The notes beneath the pieces were generated by a model. The model did no database searches and was not told the DNA's origin. It saw nothing but the letters and a program-made list of their open reading frames with translations. Made by a program: the position numbers and the translations under genes. Of a stretch of DNA of 64,000 nt, positions 35,798-47,327 are shown in pieces; position 1 is the stretch's first letter, and each line of letters opens with the position of its first letter. Source of the stretch: an uncultured Oscillospiraceae bacterium (GTDB lineage Bacteria > Bacillota > Clostridia > Oscillospirales > Ruminococcaceae); contig CAKSPU010000002.1 of assembly GCA_934486875.1 (NCBI GenBank), positions 1-64,000 of the forward strand. The letters run 5' to 3'.

Positions 35798-36967
35798 TTA
35801 TGCGTCAATTCCCCTGTGCATTATTTCCATACACATTCTGCCGTTGTGATAAGGGCACTTCCACTCGTTCACCATAGTGAATTTGGGCATAGGCTTGCCG
35901 TTGTAATCGACCTCCGCCCACCATTCGCTGCCCTCACGCTTGTCTATCTGAACATTCTTTATCCAGCCCCAGATATCTGCCGCAGCTTCAAGGAACTTCT
36001 TGTCGCCACCGTGCTGATATGCATTCACGAAGCCCACAACGGACTCTGCCTGTACCCACCATACACGCTTCTTGTCGATCTCGGTCTTGTCACGCTCGTT
36101 GTTGAGAGAATGGTTTTCGTATGCGATATTGTAGATATTGTTTGAAATGCGCAGGTTGATAGCTGCCCATCTGTCGATATATGCCTTGTCTCCGAGAACG
36201 TCGCAGGCACGGTCGATGAGCCAGGTAGCCTCGATATCGTGACCGTAGGAGTGGATATCACCGATAACGTTCAGCTCTCTGTCAAAGAAAACGAGGAGCT
36301 TGTTGTTTTCGCTGTCGAAGATCTTGTTTTCGGTGATGTCAAGGAGGAATTTCAGTCTTGACTTCACTCTCTCGTCTCCGCTTGCTTCAAGGAGGACGGT
36401 GTAGCCCTCGATGAGGTGGAGAACGGTGTTCATAGTCTTGTCAGCCATAAGACCGTTTTCGCTGAGAGCGTCATTTTCAATGAGCTGCCAGTTTCTGTCA
36501 AAGGCTTCCATATATGCAACATCATCTGTACACTTCTTTTCAACTGTTTCAAAAAGCTCGAATGCAAGGTCAAGAGCTTCCTTATCCTTGCAGGCAAGGT
36601 AGTATGTGGACAGGGCATAGATAGCGAATGCCTGATTGTAGGTGTGCTTCATACTGTCCATAACGCTGCCGTCATAGTTCATCATCCAGTAAACGCCGCC
36701 GTTTTCACGGTCAACGCACTTGTCTCTGAGGAACTCATATGCGTGGCGGGCATTGTCAAGGTTCTTTTCACCGCCCACTGTGAGGTAAACGGAGGAATAG
36801 AACCAGAGTATCCTTGAATTGAGGATAACGCCCTTGCCGCCCTTTTTGTCAAGGTTAAGGTCATTGTCCATCTGACCGTAAAATCCGCCGAACTCATCGT
36901 CTCTGAGAGCGTCCCAGAAAGGAATGATGTGATTTAAAAGCTCATTTTTTACTTCACTTATAAGCAT
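35798..36967 (-). CDS. Cellobiose 2-epimerase
   Basis: Epimerises the reducing-end glucose of cellobiose to mannose (glucosyl-mannose), a step in beta-mannan and cellodextrin use. The 389-residue length and N-terminus (EVKNELLNHIIPFWDALRDDEFGGFYG) closely resemble the Ruminococcus albus enzyme of the AGE superfamily. The (alpha/alpha)6-barrel histidines are likely in KHTYNQAF, IHSYGHDIEATWLI and KCPYHNGR. The ATG follows the secA stop by 20 bases. An N-acylglucosamine 2-epimerase function is possible but less likely given the resemblance. Confidence 0.93.
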   Translation of the reverse strand: MLISEVKNELLNHIIPFWDALRDDEFGGFYGQMDNDLNLDKKGGKGVILNSRILWFYSSVYLTVGGEKNLDNARHAYEFLRDKCVDRENGGVYWMMNYDGSVMDSMKHTYNQAFAIYALSTYYLACKDKEALDLAFELFETVEKKCTDDVAYMEAFDRNWQLIENDALSENGLMADKTMNTVLHLIEGYTVLLEASGDERVKSRLKFLLDITENKIFDSENNKLLVFFDRELNVIGDIHSYGHDIEATWLIDRACDVLGDKAYIDRWAAINLRISNNIYNIAYENHSLNNERDKTEIDKKRVWWVQAESVVGFVNAYQHGGDKKFLEAAADIWGWIKNVQIDKREGSEWWAEVDYNGKPMPKFTMVNEWKCPYHNGRMCMEIMHRGIDA

Positions 36968-36987
36968 TTTTATTACCTTCTTCTGTA

Positions 36988-39726
<2,739 letters not shown>

Positions 39727-39816
39727 TCTTTTTATTCCACCTTAATAAATGTATGTGTTTTAATGTAATGCGTAAAAGTGATGATGCATAAATACGCACA
39801 ACTATGCTTATATTCT

Positions 39817-39845
39817 ATTATAGCGCATAAATCAAGTCGTGTCAA
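39817..39845 (-). promoter_or_regulatory. Consensus sigma-A promoter of secA
   Basis: Minus strand: TTGACA (39840-39845), 17-base spacer, TATAAT (39817-39822). Together with the plus-strand promoter at 39966 it makes the 355-base gap 39727-40081 a divergent promoter region; nothing else is seen there. Confidence 0.87.
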
Positions 39846-39965
39846 TATATTTTTTTGTTATGTCCCTGTTAAGGAAAGCATACGCTGATGTGTCCGCCAC
39901 ACAAATACAGCAGTATTCCCCAAATGGACAAGGCGCAGGGCGGCAAAATTTGTCTTATATGGCAA

Positions 39966-39994
39966 TTGACCTGAGGGGAAAAATAGGATATAAT
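39966..39994 (+). promoter_or_regulatory. Sigma-A promoter of the aspartate kinase gene
   Basis: TTGACC (39966-39971), 17-base spacer, TATAAT (39989-39994). About 85 bases of leader precede the ATG; no lysine riboswitch fits in that length. Confidence 0.82.
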
Positions 39995-40081
39995 AGAATA
40001 GTCGCATATTATACGATGAAAGAGACGCTCTTTTAAACGGCAGCGTCCTCACATATATTCATAAAATGGAGAAGAGTTATT

Positions 40082-41407
40082 ATGGAAAACACTAAGGTAG
40101 TCAAGTTCGGCGGAAGCTCTCTTGCCGATGCAGGTCAGTTCCGCAAGGTTGCGGACATCGTTCTTTCCGACCCCGCAAGAAGATTTGTTGTTGCCTCCGC
40201 ACCCGGAAAAAGATTCGGCGGCGATACCAAGGTCACCGATATGCTTTACAACTGCTACGATCTCGCCGTAAAGGGCGAAAGCTTCGACAAGGCTTTTGAA
40301 GCTATCGAGCAGAGATTTGAATCCATTATTGACGAGCTTGGCATTGACCTTTCCCTCGACACCGAGTTTGCAAATATTAAGAACGCCTTTGCTCACCGTG
40401 CTGGCAGAGACTATGCCGCAAGCCGTGGCGAGTACCTTAACTCCATTGTTCTTGCAAAGTTTCTGAACTTTGATTTCATCGACCCCGCAGGCTATATCAG
40501 ATTTGACGAAAAGGGCGTTTTTGACCTTGAAACAACACGCTCCCTCCTCGCTCCCAAGCTTGCTGAGTCCTCCCACGCAGTTATCCCCGGATTCTACGGC
40601 TCAATGCCCAATGATACCATAAAGACATTTTCAAGAGGCGGCTCCGATATTACAGGCTCTATCGTCGCAAATGCCGCAAACGCCGTTATATACGAGAACT
40701 GGACCGATGTAAGCGGCTTCCTTATCTGCGACCCCAGGATCGTGGATGACCCCAAGCCTATCACAACTATCACCTACAGAGAGCTGAGAGAGCTTGCTTA
40801 TATGGGCGCTACCGTGCTCCACGAGGAGGCTATCTTCCCCGTAAGAAAAGCAGATATCCCCATAAACATCAAGAACACCAACCACCCCGAGGACAGAGGA
40901 ACCTTCATCGTTTCCGAAACTGCGGAGACCTCCAGGTACACCATTACGGGTATTGCGGGCAAGAAGGGCTTCTCTGTTATCCAGATAGAAAAGGATATGA
41001 TGAACTCCGAGCTGGGCTTTGGCAGAAATGTTCTGAGAGTTCTTGAAAAGAACGGTCTCTGCTTCGAGCATATGCCCTCAGGCATCGACACAATGAGCAT
41101 AGTTGTTAATTCCGAGTCCCTTATCGGCAAGGAAAAGGCTATTATAGATGAGATAAACTTCCGCTGCCACCCCGACAAGCTGGAGATAGAGAACAATCTC
41201 GCTCTTATCGCCGTTGTTGGCAGAAGTATGAGAAAGGCAAGAGGCACTGCGGGCAGACTGTTCAGCGCCCTTGCTCACGCAAGAGTTAATGTTAAGATGA
41301 TAGATCAGGGTTCCTCCGAGCTCAACATCATCATCGGAGTTGAAGAAGAGGACTTTGAGACTGCTACAAAGGCGATCTATGATATGTTCGTACTTCCTCA
41401 GGAGTGA
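40082..41407 (+). CDS. Aspartate kinase
   Basis: Phosphorylates aspartate, the first step towards lysine, threonine and methionine. The N-terminal KFGGSSLAD motif, the middle SRGGSDITGSIVA and YMGATVLHEEAIFPV blocks and the two C-terminal ACT-like segments (about 290-430) define a monofunctional aspartokinase of the class III type. Length (441 aa) is normal for that class. Which amino acid inhibits it cannot be read from the sequence. GGAGAAG precedes the ATG by about seven bases. Citrate synthase follows after 59 bases. Confidence 0.94.
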   Translation: MENTKVVKFGGSSLADAGQFRKVADIVLSDPARRFVVASAPGKRFGGDTKVTDMLYNCYDLAVKGESFDKAFEAIEQRFESIIDELGIDLSLDTEFANIKNAFAHRAGRDYAASRGEYLNSIVLAKFLNFDFIDPAGYIRFDEKGVFDLETTRSLLAPKLAESSHAVIPGFYGSMPNDTIKTFSRGGSDITGSIVANAANAVIYENWTDVSGFLICDPRIVDDPKPITTITYRELRELAYMGATVLHEEAIFPVRKADIPINIKNTNHPEDRGTFIVSETAETSRYTITGIAGKKGFSVIQIEKDMMNSELGFGRNVLRVLEKNGLCFEHMPSGIDTMSIVVNSESLIGKEKAIIDEINFRCHPDKLEIENNLALIAVVGRSMRKARGTAGRLFSALAHARVNVKMIDQGSSELNIIIGVEEEDFETATKAIYDMFVLPQE

Positions 41408-41466
41408 TATTTCAATGGCTATGAGGGGCAGTGCTCCTCAGAGTCTGTGTGAAAGGAATGGTAAAA

Positions 41467-42795
41467 ATGGATAAGCTTTATGCAGCTTACACCGAGAACA
41501 ACAGGATCGACCCTAAGTATTACGATAAATTCAGCGTTAAAAGAGGACTCAGAAACCCCGACGGCTCAGGCGTTATGGCAGGCGTTACAAATATCTGCAA
41601 TGTTCACGGATATGTGCTCAATGAGGGCGAGAAGTTCCCCGATGAGGGAAAGCTCGTGTTCCGTGGCTACAACATCAACGACCTTGTTGAAAATGCTGTT
41701 GCGGAGAACCGCTTCGGTTATGAGGAAATTGCATATCTTCTTCTTGGCGGCAAGCTTCCCGACAAGGCAGAGCTTGAAAATTTCGGCAGGCTTCTTGACG
41801 GCAACAGAGAGCTTCCCGACGGATTTTTCGAGGATATGATCCTTAAAGCTCCCTCGAAGAATATTATGAACAAGATGTCCCGTTCGGTGCTTGCTCTTTA
41901 TTCCTATGATGAATGTCCCGACAACACAGGCGCAAAGCACGAGGTGGACACAGCTATTTCCATTATTGCGAAGATGCCCGTTATTATGGTTGATGCTTAC
42001 AACGTCAAGCAGAGATATTACAATCACGGCACAATGTTTATGCACCCCCTTATCCCGGGTCTTTCCACAGCCGAAACTATCCTTTCACTGCTCCGTCCCG
42101 ACAGGCAGTACACCGATGAAGAAGCAAAGCTTCTTGACATTATGCTTATGCTCCACGCTGAGCACGGCGGCGGAAACAACTCCACATTTACCTGCCGTGT
42201 GCTTACATCTTCCGGCACAGACCCCTATGCGGCATATTCCGCAGCTATCGGCTCGCTTAAGGGTCCCCGTCACGGCGGTGCCAACCACAAGGTGCTTGAA
42301 ATGCAGCGCTGCGTAATGGAGAATGTTCAGCACTGGGACGATGAGGGCGAGGTCGCAGATTTCCTTACAAAGATTCTGAAAAAGGAAGCGGGAGACGGCA
42401 GCGGACTTATCTACGGTATGGGTCACGCAGTTTATACCCTTTCCGACCCCAGAGCGGTTATCCTCAAAAAGAATGCGGAGAAAATGGCTCTCGACAGCGA
42501 GTTCGAGCCCGAGTACAGGCTTCTTGAAACTATCGAGCGTCTTACCCCCGAGCTTTTCAAGAAGGTCACAGGCAATGACAAGAAGATGTGCGCAAACGTG
42601 GATATGTACAGCGGTTTTGTTTACAAGATGCTTGGCATTCCCGAGGATCTTTACACGCCTCTCTTTGCAACATCACGTATGGCAGGCTGGTGTGCTCACC
42701 GCTTTGAGGAAGCTATGACAGGCAAGAGAATTATCCGTCCCGCTTACAAGAGCGTAAGCAAGGAAAAAAATTATGTCAAGCTTTCTGACAGATAA
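41467..42795 (+). CDS. gltA: Citrate synthase
   Basis: Condenses oxaloacetate with acetyl-CoA. Active-site segments are recognisable: HAEHGGGNNSTFTCR, GPRHGGANHKVLEM and GMGHAVYTLSDPR, carrying the catalytic histidines, plus the C-terminal Asp/Arg region near FATSRMAGWCAHRFEE. The frame opens at 41431, but I place the start at 41467 (442 aa), where AAAGGA lies nine bases upstream; an ATG directly after the Shine-Dalgarno is a decoy. It follows aspartate kinase and ends at a clear terminator. Confidence 0.94.
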   Translation: MDKLYAAYTENNRIDPKYYDKFSVKRGLRNPDGSGVMAGVTNICNVHGYVLNEGEKFPDEGKLVFRGYNINDLVENAVAENRFGYEEIAYLLLGGKLPDKAELENFGRLLDGNRELPDGFFEDMILKAPSKNIMNKMSRSVLALYSYDECPDNTGAKHEVDTAISIIAKMPVIMVDAYNVKQRYYNHGTMFMHPLIPGLSTAETILSLLRPDRQYTDEEAKLLDIMLMLHAEHGGGNNSTFTCRVLTSSGTDPYAAYSAAIGSLKGPRHGGANHKVLEMQRCVMENVQHWDDEGEVADFLTKILKKEAGDGSGLIYGMGHAVYTLSDPRAVILKKNAEKMALDSEFEPEYRLLETIERLTPELFKKVTGNDKKMCANVDMYSGFVYKMLGIPEDLYTPLFATSRMAGWCAHRFEEAMTGKRIIRPAYKSVSKEKNYVKLSDR

Positions 42796-42819
42796 TTTTT
42801 GATACATATAATATGATTT

Positions 42820-42852
42820 CAGCCGCTCTCGGTTTCGGGAGCGGCTGTTGTT
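42820..42852 (+). terminator. Terminator of the aspartate kinase-citrate synthase unit
   Basis: Stem CAGCCGCTC/GAGCGGCTG (42820-42828 with 42839-42847) followed by TTGTTAT, about 25 bases after the citrate synthase stop. Confidence 0.8.
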
Positions 42853-42907
42853 ATACTAATAATCAATTGTTCTATAGATAAAGCCGACAGATGAAATAAG
42901 CCTATTC
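42853..42907. repeat. Palindromic element, half copy D
   Basis: Begins ATACTAAT and matches the terminal 50 or so bases of copy A in the opposite orientation (TCTATAGATAAAGCCGACAG, then ATGAAATAAGCC). The GC-rich core and the other arm are missing. It abuts the citrate synthase terminator. The following 80 bases (42908-42984) show nothing recognisable. Confidence 0.75.
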
Positions 42908-42984
42908 GTCTACAGTTTTATAATTTTTATGTCCATAATTACACCTGCTTTTCTGTGCTCTCTCCCTGCTGCTGCGGATCTTCA

Positions 42985-43020
42985 ATAAAAACGGAGCCGA
43001 ACAGAAATGTTCGGCTCCGA
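42985..43020 (-). terminator. Hairpin terminator, first copy of a 29-bp palindrome
   Basis: CGGAGCCGAACA/TGTTCGGCTCCG, a perfect 12-bp stem with a four-base loop (42992-43019). On the minus strand it is followed by TTTTTATT, so it can end the flagellar transcript. An identical 29-bp palindrome occurs at 43370-43398, right behind the last flagellar gene. Confidence 0.7.
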
Positions 43021-43065
43021 CAGACTGTCGAAAAAGATATAGATCTTGTACAAACTGTACAAAAA

Positions 43066-43332
43066 GCTTGGGGGAGTTGCTTTGTCCAAAACGTTCCACC
43101 GGAACGTTTTGGAGGGTAAATTTGCTTGGGTATGTAAAAAGGGGAAGGCGATCTGGTGAAGCAAACTTCACCTACGCCTCCCCTCGAAATGCTTTCGCAT
43201 TTCTCACCCCTTGCTCCGTTTTTTTGAAATAAGGGGATTTCGCTGTCTGCGGACAGCGACGAGGGGCTCCACCCCTCGACCCCGCCACCTTTGAAAAGGT
43301 GGACGAAACTTTTACTTTTGTGTTTATTTGTG
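43066..43332. repeat. Multi-hairpin repeat, long copy
   Basis: A string of perfect small hairpins: CCAAAACGTTCC/GGAACGTTTTGG (43086-43112), GGTGAAG/CTTCACC (about 43155-43172), GAAATGC/GCATTTC, CGCTGTC/GACAGCG (about 43240-43258), CGAGGGG/CCCCTCG (about 43259-43278) and CCACCTTT/AAAGGTGG (about 43286-43303). The start (CTTGGGGGAGTTGCTTTGTCC) and end (CGAAACTTTTACT..GTTTATTTGTG) recur at 52839-52936. Overlapping frames have no coding signs. With the two 29-bp palindromes it fills the gap between citrate synthase and the flagellar operon. Confidence 0.75.
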
Positions 43333-43369
43333 CAACTTTTTTCATTTTGCTGCTTTTTCAACAAGCTGA

Positions 43370-43398
43370 CGGAGCCGAACAGAAATGTTCGGCTCCGA
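43370..43398. repeat. Second copy of the 29-bp palindrome
   Basis: Identical to 42992-43020, in the same orientation. Here the minus-strand hairpin has no U-run after it (the T-run is on its 5' side), so it is not itself a good terminator. The pair brackets the multi-hairpin repeat. Confidence 0.85.
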
Positions 43399-43404
43399 AA
43401 AAAT

Positions 43405-43872
43405 TCAGTGTGCGGAATTAAGCTTGCTGCCCTTGTTCACATCAACGGCGGTAGCACCAAAATAGTTTACCACCTTTTTGCTCTTGGCAGTTTTTGTCAT
43501 TTCCTCGTAGGTCTCATCACGCATCTGTTCAAGGCGCTGTATTGCAAGCCTGTCATTCTTTTTTATGCTGTCGGTAAGCTCTTTGAGCTCACCTATCTTC
43601 TCGGAAAGCTCCAGCATAGAGCCTGAAAGCCCCTCTATCTCCCTGAATGAGAGCAGGGCGTTTATGGTGTCCTTGCGCTCTATAGACTGAGCGTTTATCA
43701 GACTGCGCATTTCCATTGATATCCCGTCAACGGCGGTAACAATGTCCTGCCTCTGCCTGATAAGGTCGCCCACTCCGTCAATGTCCTCGTAGATTATCCG
43801 AGAGGTTATGTCATTATAATGTCTCAGCTGTTCGATCTTTTTATCGACCAGCCCAAGAAGTCTGGGGTCCAT
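43405..43872 (-). CDS. FliT-like flagellar export chaperone (putative)
   Basis: Mostly helical protein (155 aa) with heptad-like Leu/Ile spacing across residues 5-125 and no clear signature motif. Its position directly after fliD-fliS is where fliT lies in Bacillus; FliT is the chaperone of the cap protein FliD. An alternative is a FlgN-like chaperone. GGGAGG lies seven bases before the ATG. It is the last gene of the late flagellar operon, 13 bases after fliS. Confidence 0.55.
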   Translation of the reverse strand: MDPRLLGLVDKKIEQLRHYNDITSRIIYEDIDGVGDLIRQRQDIVTAVDGISMEMRSLINAQSIERKDTINALLSFREIEGLSGSMLELSEKIGELKELTDSIKKNDRLAIQRLEQMRDETYEEMTKTAKSKKVVNYFGATAVDVNKGSKLNSAH

Positions 43873-43885
43873 ATGCCGACCTCCC

Positions 43886-44248
43886 TTATCTTACGGTCTT
43901 GCCCGCTTCATAAAAGGCATTTCTCAGCTCTGTTATCATCGGGAGTATCTCTTTGAGTATCTCGGGGTCTTTTTTCACATTCGCCTGAACGAGCCTTTCA
44001 CGGAAATACTGATACAAAGCGGCAAGATTGTCGGATATCTCATATTTCACCTTAAGGTGTGCGTCCAGAGCGTCGATTATGTCGCTGACTCTCATAATGG
44101 AGTTGTGCGCCTTGGGGATATCCTTGTCCTCGATGAATATTATCGCCTTGTTTATCTCGGTGATAGCCTTGTCGTAAAGAGCTATGAGAAGCTGGGCGGG
44201 GGTCATTGTGGTGACCGATTGCTGCATATATTTCTGGTAGGGATTCAT
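43886..44248 (-). CDS. fliS: Flagellin export chaperone FliS
   Basis: Binds the C-terminus of flagellin and keeps it unpolymerised before export; in Bacillus it also affects FliW release. The N-terminus NPYQKYMQQSVTTMTPAQLLIALYDKAI is the FliS signature. Length (120 aa) is normal. The flagellin gene itself is not in the window. Confidence 0.96.
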   Translation of the reverse strand: MNPYQKYMQQSVTTMTPAQLLIALYDKAITEINKAIIFIEDKDIPKAHNSIMRVSDIIDALDAHLKVKYEISDNLAALYQYFRERLVQANVKKDPEILKEILPMITELRNAFYEAGKTVR

Positions 44249-44307
44249 TTGTGATTATCCTTTCTCAGTCACTTTCCGCAGATGACAGGTGACCGACCGG
44301 AAAGCTT

Positions 44308-47031
44308 TTATCCGTTAGTGCTGCTTGATGTTCCGAAAATGGAGGAGGACTGGTTGTTCATTGTGGAGATATAGGATTCAAGAGTAGAATACTTATTCCA
44401 CAGCCTTTCCTGCTCGTTCTCATATCTGTCATTGAGCTTGTCGATAAGGCTCTGGAGATTTGAGATCTGATTGTATATCATATTATTGCGGTCGGAACGG
44501 GTATTTGCCACACCTGCCATAGCGGTGAGTGAGCCCTTGGGATAGCCGTTCTTGTTGGTGTTAGTGTCAATGGCAGCGGTAACTGCATTGTTGAGCACTG
44601 TTCCGAGACCGTTTGTGGTGTCGGTGAAGAAGTTTGCTATCTCGTCGCCGTACTTTTCGATAGCTGCATCAAGCTTGCTTTCATCGTCGATCTTCAGCTT
44701 GCCGTATTCGTTGAAATCGTCGGAGGTGTCGATGCCGAGAGCCTGAATGGTCATTCCGTTCACATTGGCGCAGCCCACAGCCTGACGTATCTGAGTGAAC
44801 ACCTTGGAGAGCGTGGAATCGTGGTAAAGGAGACCTGTCTTAGCCTTTTCCTCCCACTTTGTTATCTCATCAGCCTCCATTTCGTCCTTCTGGTCATCGG
44901 TCAGAGGGTCATAGTAGCTGCCGCTGTCCTTGGGACGCTTGGTGCTTACCTGCTCGTAAACCTTGTCGAGCATCTCATTGTATGCTTCAACGAAGCCGAG
45001 AATGGTTTCCTTTATCTTGCTTGTGTCCTTGGAGACCTTAACGGTTATCTCCTCGGCATCTCCGCTTGCAATGTCATCTTCGGTAAATTCCTTTACATCT
45101 GCAACGCTGAAGGTGGTTCCCTCAACGGTGAAGCTGTTGGAATTGCTTTCGAGTGTAACGCCGTTAACAGTCATCTGAGCGTTGGAGCCTCTGAGGGTCA
45201 TACTGCCCACATTGTCAACGCCGCTGAGTGTATCTGTGCCGAAAAGCTGCTTGAATACCTCTGCGCTTTCGCCCTCGGCAGTGACAGTGTTCTTGCCTGT
45301 TACCGCAAGAACGCCTGTGGACTCGTCATATACGAAATATCCCGAGCGTACAAGGTCATTTATAGTTACCTTTCCGTCCTCGCCGTTGCCTGCCATATTG
45401 AATGTAAATCCGCCGTTTACGGTAAAGGATATTTTTGTGAGGTCGGAGATAACGTGGTCGGAGGGGTAGGGAGTTTCGGTGTAGTTGGAGGAAGCACCGT
45501 CAACTGTCACATCGCCGCTTGCGGACACGCTTACAGCTTCGCCTGCTGCGGGAGTGAACCTGATGCTTACGCCGTCATCATTACTTTCAACGGAGAATGA
45601 GCCCTTTCCGCTGGGGAAAGAGGCTTTGTATGCGTCATTCAGAGCTGTTGCTATCTCGTTGGTGGAATACTGCTTGTATTTCTTTTCGATTCCGAGAGTT
45701 TTGAGCTGCTCTGCCTCGGTAACGCCCTCTAAGTCGCTGCCGTTGTAGTTTACAACGCCCTCTGCGGAAACGGACATAACTGTTTCAAACTTGTCATCGG
45801 CGGTTTTCTTTGCATAGACAGTGCTGCCGTCCTGAGTGTACTGATAGATAGTGTTGCCGTCAGCGTTGGTATGGAGTTTTGCGTTTATCTCGCTGTCGCC
45901 TACAGTTATCTTTTCGGTCTCCTGCTTCTTTGTAAGACCTGTTATGGCAAGGGTCTTGCCGTTTACGGTAATGCCGTCATCTGCACCGAAGCCGTCTGCG
46001 GTGGTCTTGAACGTAAAACCGGTAATGCTCTTGTCGATATTCTTGTCGGAAAGACCCGTTGCAAGGGTGGGGTCTATTCCAAGCTCATCGCCCAGGCTGA
46101 AAAGGGAATTGAGCAGATTGCCGCTTGTCTGGCTTATTTTGAGCTCCTTGCCTGCGCCTGTCTGAGTGGTTTTCAGCTCAAAGGACTGGGAAAGGCTGTT
46201 GAAGGTCATTGTAACGCCTGCGTCGGACTTGTTTACAGTGTTCATCATTTCCTTGACGGTGGTGTTTCTGTTGAATGAAAAATCCACGTCGTTTATGGAA
46301 AAGCTGAATGTATCACCGGAAAGCTCATTTACAAAATCAAGGCTGCCAAGCTTTGAGGTGGTGGATATCCTGTTGGAAGCGTCGTTTTTAAGACCCACAG
46401 CATCGTTGTATCCAACGGTAAAGGAGTGGGCAACCTTATCGCTTGCGGCATTTTCGATAGTCAGCTTGTTTGTGCCGTCCTTAAAGGAAAATCTTGCTGC
46501 GCTGATCTTACCGAAGGTATCGTTCAGGGCTGTAAGAAAATTGTCCTTGGCATTTTCGCCGCCCTCAAAGGTGATGTTTCTTGCAGAGCCGTCAAGGGTA
46601 ACGGTGACGGTGTGGCTGCCCTCTGCGGCATTTGAAAAGTCAAGCTCAACAGTGCCTGCGGAAGCTCTTGTACCTGTGAGTGCGGCAGCCTTTGCCTGTG
46701 TAACGGAGGTGATGGTGTATTTCCCTGCGACTGCGTTTGCAGATGCGGAAACTGCAAGGGAATCGTCCGAGGATTCAGCCTTGTTGCTCTTCATTACAGA
46801 GTTTGCCCTGATGGAAGAAGAGGACTCGATGTTCAGATACTTCTTCTTGAAGTCGGACATTGTTGTGATCACATTTCTGTAGGCTTCCTGCTTCCACTGA
46901 AGAGTCTGGAGCTTCTGCTTTCTCTTGTCGAGAGAATTTTTGGTATTGGCAGTGCCTGCCTTGACCAGTGATTCTATATCAAGTCCCGAGGCAAGACCTG
47001 TCATTCTTGTGATTTCGTGAGTGGTTGCCAT
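44308..47031 (-). CDS. fliD: Flagellar filament capping protein FliD
   Basis: Cap at the filament tip that folds incoming flagellin. The N-terminal block ITRMTGLASGLDIESLVKAGTANTKNSLD and the C-terminal region, with AMAGVANTRSDRNNMIYNQISNLQ and a final coiled coil, are those of FliD. At 907 aa it is much longer than the Bacillus protein (about 500). The extra length is in the variable surface-exposed middle, rich in Thr, Ser, Asp and Gly. It follows csrA by 16 bases. Confidence 0.95.
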   Translation of the reverse strand: MATTHEITRMTGLASGLDIESLVKAGTANTKNSLDKRKQKLQTLQWKQEAYRNVITTMSDFKKKYLNIESSSSIRANSVMKSNKAESSDDSLAVSASANAVAGKYTITSVTQAKAAALTGTRASAGTVELDFSNAAEGSHTVTVTLDGSARNITFEGGENAKDNFLTALNDTFGKISAARFSFKDGTNKLTIENAASDKVAHSFTVGYNDAVGLKNDASNRISTTSKLGSLDFVNELSGDTFSFSINDVDFSFNRNTTVKEMMNTVNKSDAGVTMTFNSLSQSFELKTTQTGAGKELKISQTSGNLLNSLFSLGDELGIDPTLATGLSDKNIDKSITGFTFKTTADGFGADDGITVNGKTLAITGLTKKQETEKITVGDSEINAKLHTNADGNTIYQYTQDGSTVYAKKTADDKFETVMSVSAEGVVNYNGSDLEGVTEAEQLKTLGIEKKYKQYSTNEIATALNDAYKASFPSGKGSFSVESNDDGVSIRFTPAAGEAVSVSASGDVTVDGASSNYTETPYPSDHVISDLTKISFTVNGGFTFNMAGNGEDGKVTINDLVRSGYFVYDESTGVLAVTGKNTVTAEGESAEVFKQLFGTDTLSGVDNVGSMTLRGSNAQMTVNGVTLESNSNSFTVEGTTFSVADVKEFTEDDIASGDAEEITVKVSKDTSKIKETILGFVEAYNEMLDKVYEQVSTKRPKDSGSYYDPLTDDQKDEMEADEITKWEEKAKTGLLYHDSTLSKVFTQIRQAVGCANVNGMTIQALGIDTSDDFNEYGKLKIDDESKLDAAIEKYGDEIANFFTDTTNGLGTVLNNAVTAAIDTNTNKNGYPKGSLTAMAGVANTRSDRNNMIYNQISNLQSLIDKLNDRYENEQERLWNKYSTLESYISTMNNQSSSIFGTSSSTNG

Positions 47032-47047
47032 TGCTATGACCGTCCTT

Positions 47048-47302
47048 TCACTGTTTATTTATCTCATTAAAACGGGTGGGTGTATCGGTAAGAAACTTGT
47101 TCATAAAATCGGCGGAGACCTTGTTTACCGCTGCCTGAACATTAAATCCTCTCGACTCGAACATTTCCGAGCGGATTATCTTAACGTCCTTGGGAGCGCT
47201 TATTCCCAGCCTGACCTTGTCCTTGCCCGCTTCGACCACGTTTACCACAACGTCATCGCCGATATGTATTCCCTCACCCGTTTTTCGGGTAATTATAAGC
47301 AT
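47048..47302 (-). CDS. csrA: Translational regulator CsrA
   Basis: Dimeric RNA-binding protein recognising GGA in hairpin loops; in Bacillus it represses hag translation and is antagonised by FliW. The start MLIITRKTGEGIHIGDDVVVNV and the following KVRLGISAPKDVKIIRSE are typical. Length (84 aa) is slightly longer than usual owing to a C-terminal stretch. AAAGGA lies upstream with a decoy ATG directly after it. It lies immediately after fliW. Confidence 0.97.
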   Translation of the reverse strand: MLIITRKTGEGIHIGDDVVVNVVEAGKDKVRLGISAPKDVKIIRSEMFESRGFNVQAAVNKVSADFMNKFLTDTPTRFNEINKQ

Positions 47303-47327
47303 ACGGATATCATTCCTTTCTGAAAGA

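Noticed and set aside
40000..40081. Lysine riboswitch before aspartate kinase
   Set aside because: Only about 85 bases separate promoter and ATG, too short for a lysine riboswitch, and no matching stems are seen.
42902..43364. Several short minus-strand frames behind the flagellar operon
   Set aside because: They lie wholly in the multi-hairpin repeat and its flanking palindromes, with no ribosome-binding sites.
43370..43398. Terminator of the flagellar operon at the second 29-bp palindrome
   Set aside because: On the minus strand the T-run is on the 5' side of the stem; the first copy at 42992-43020 has the correct order.
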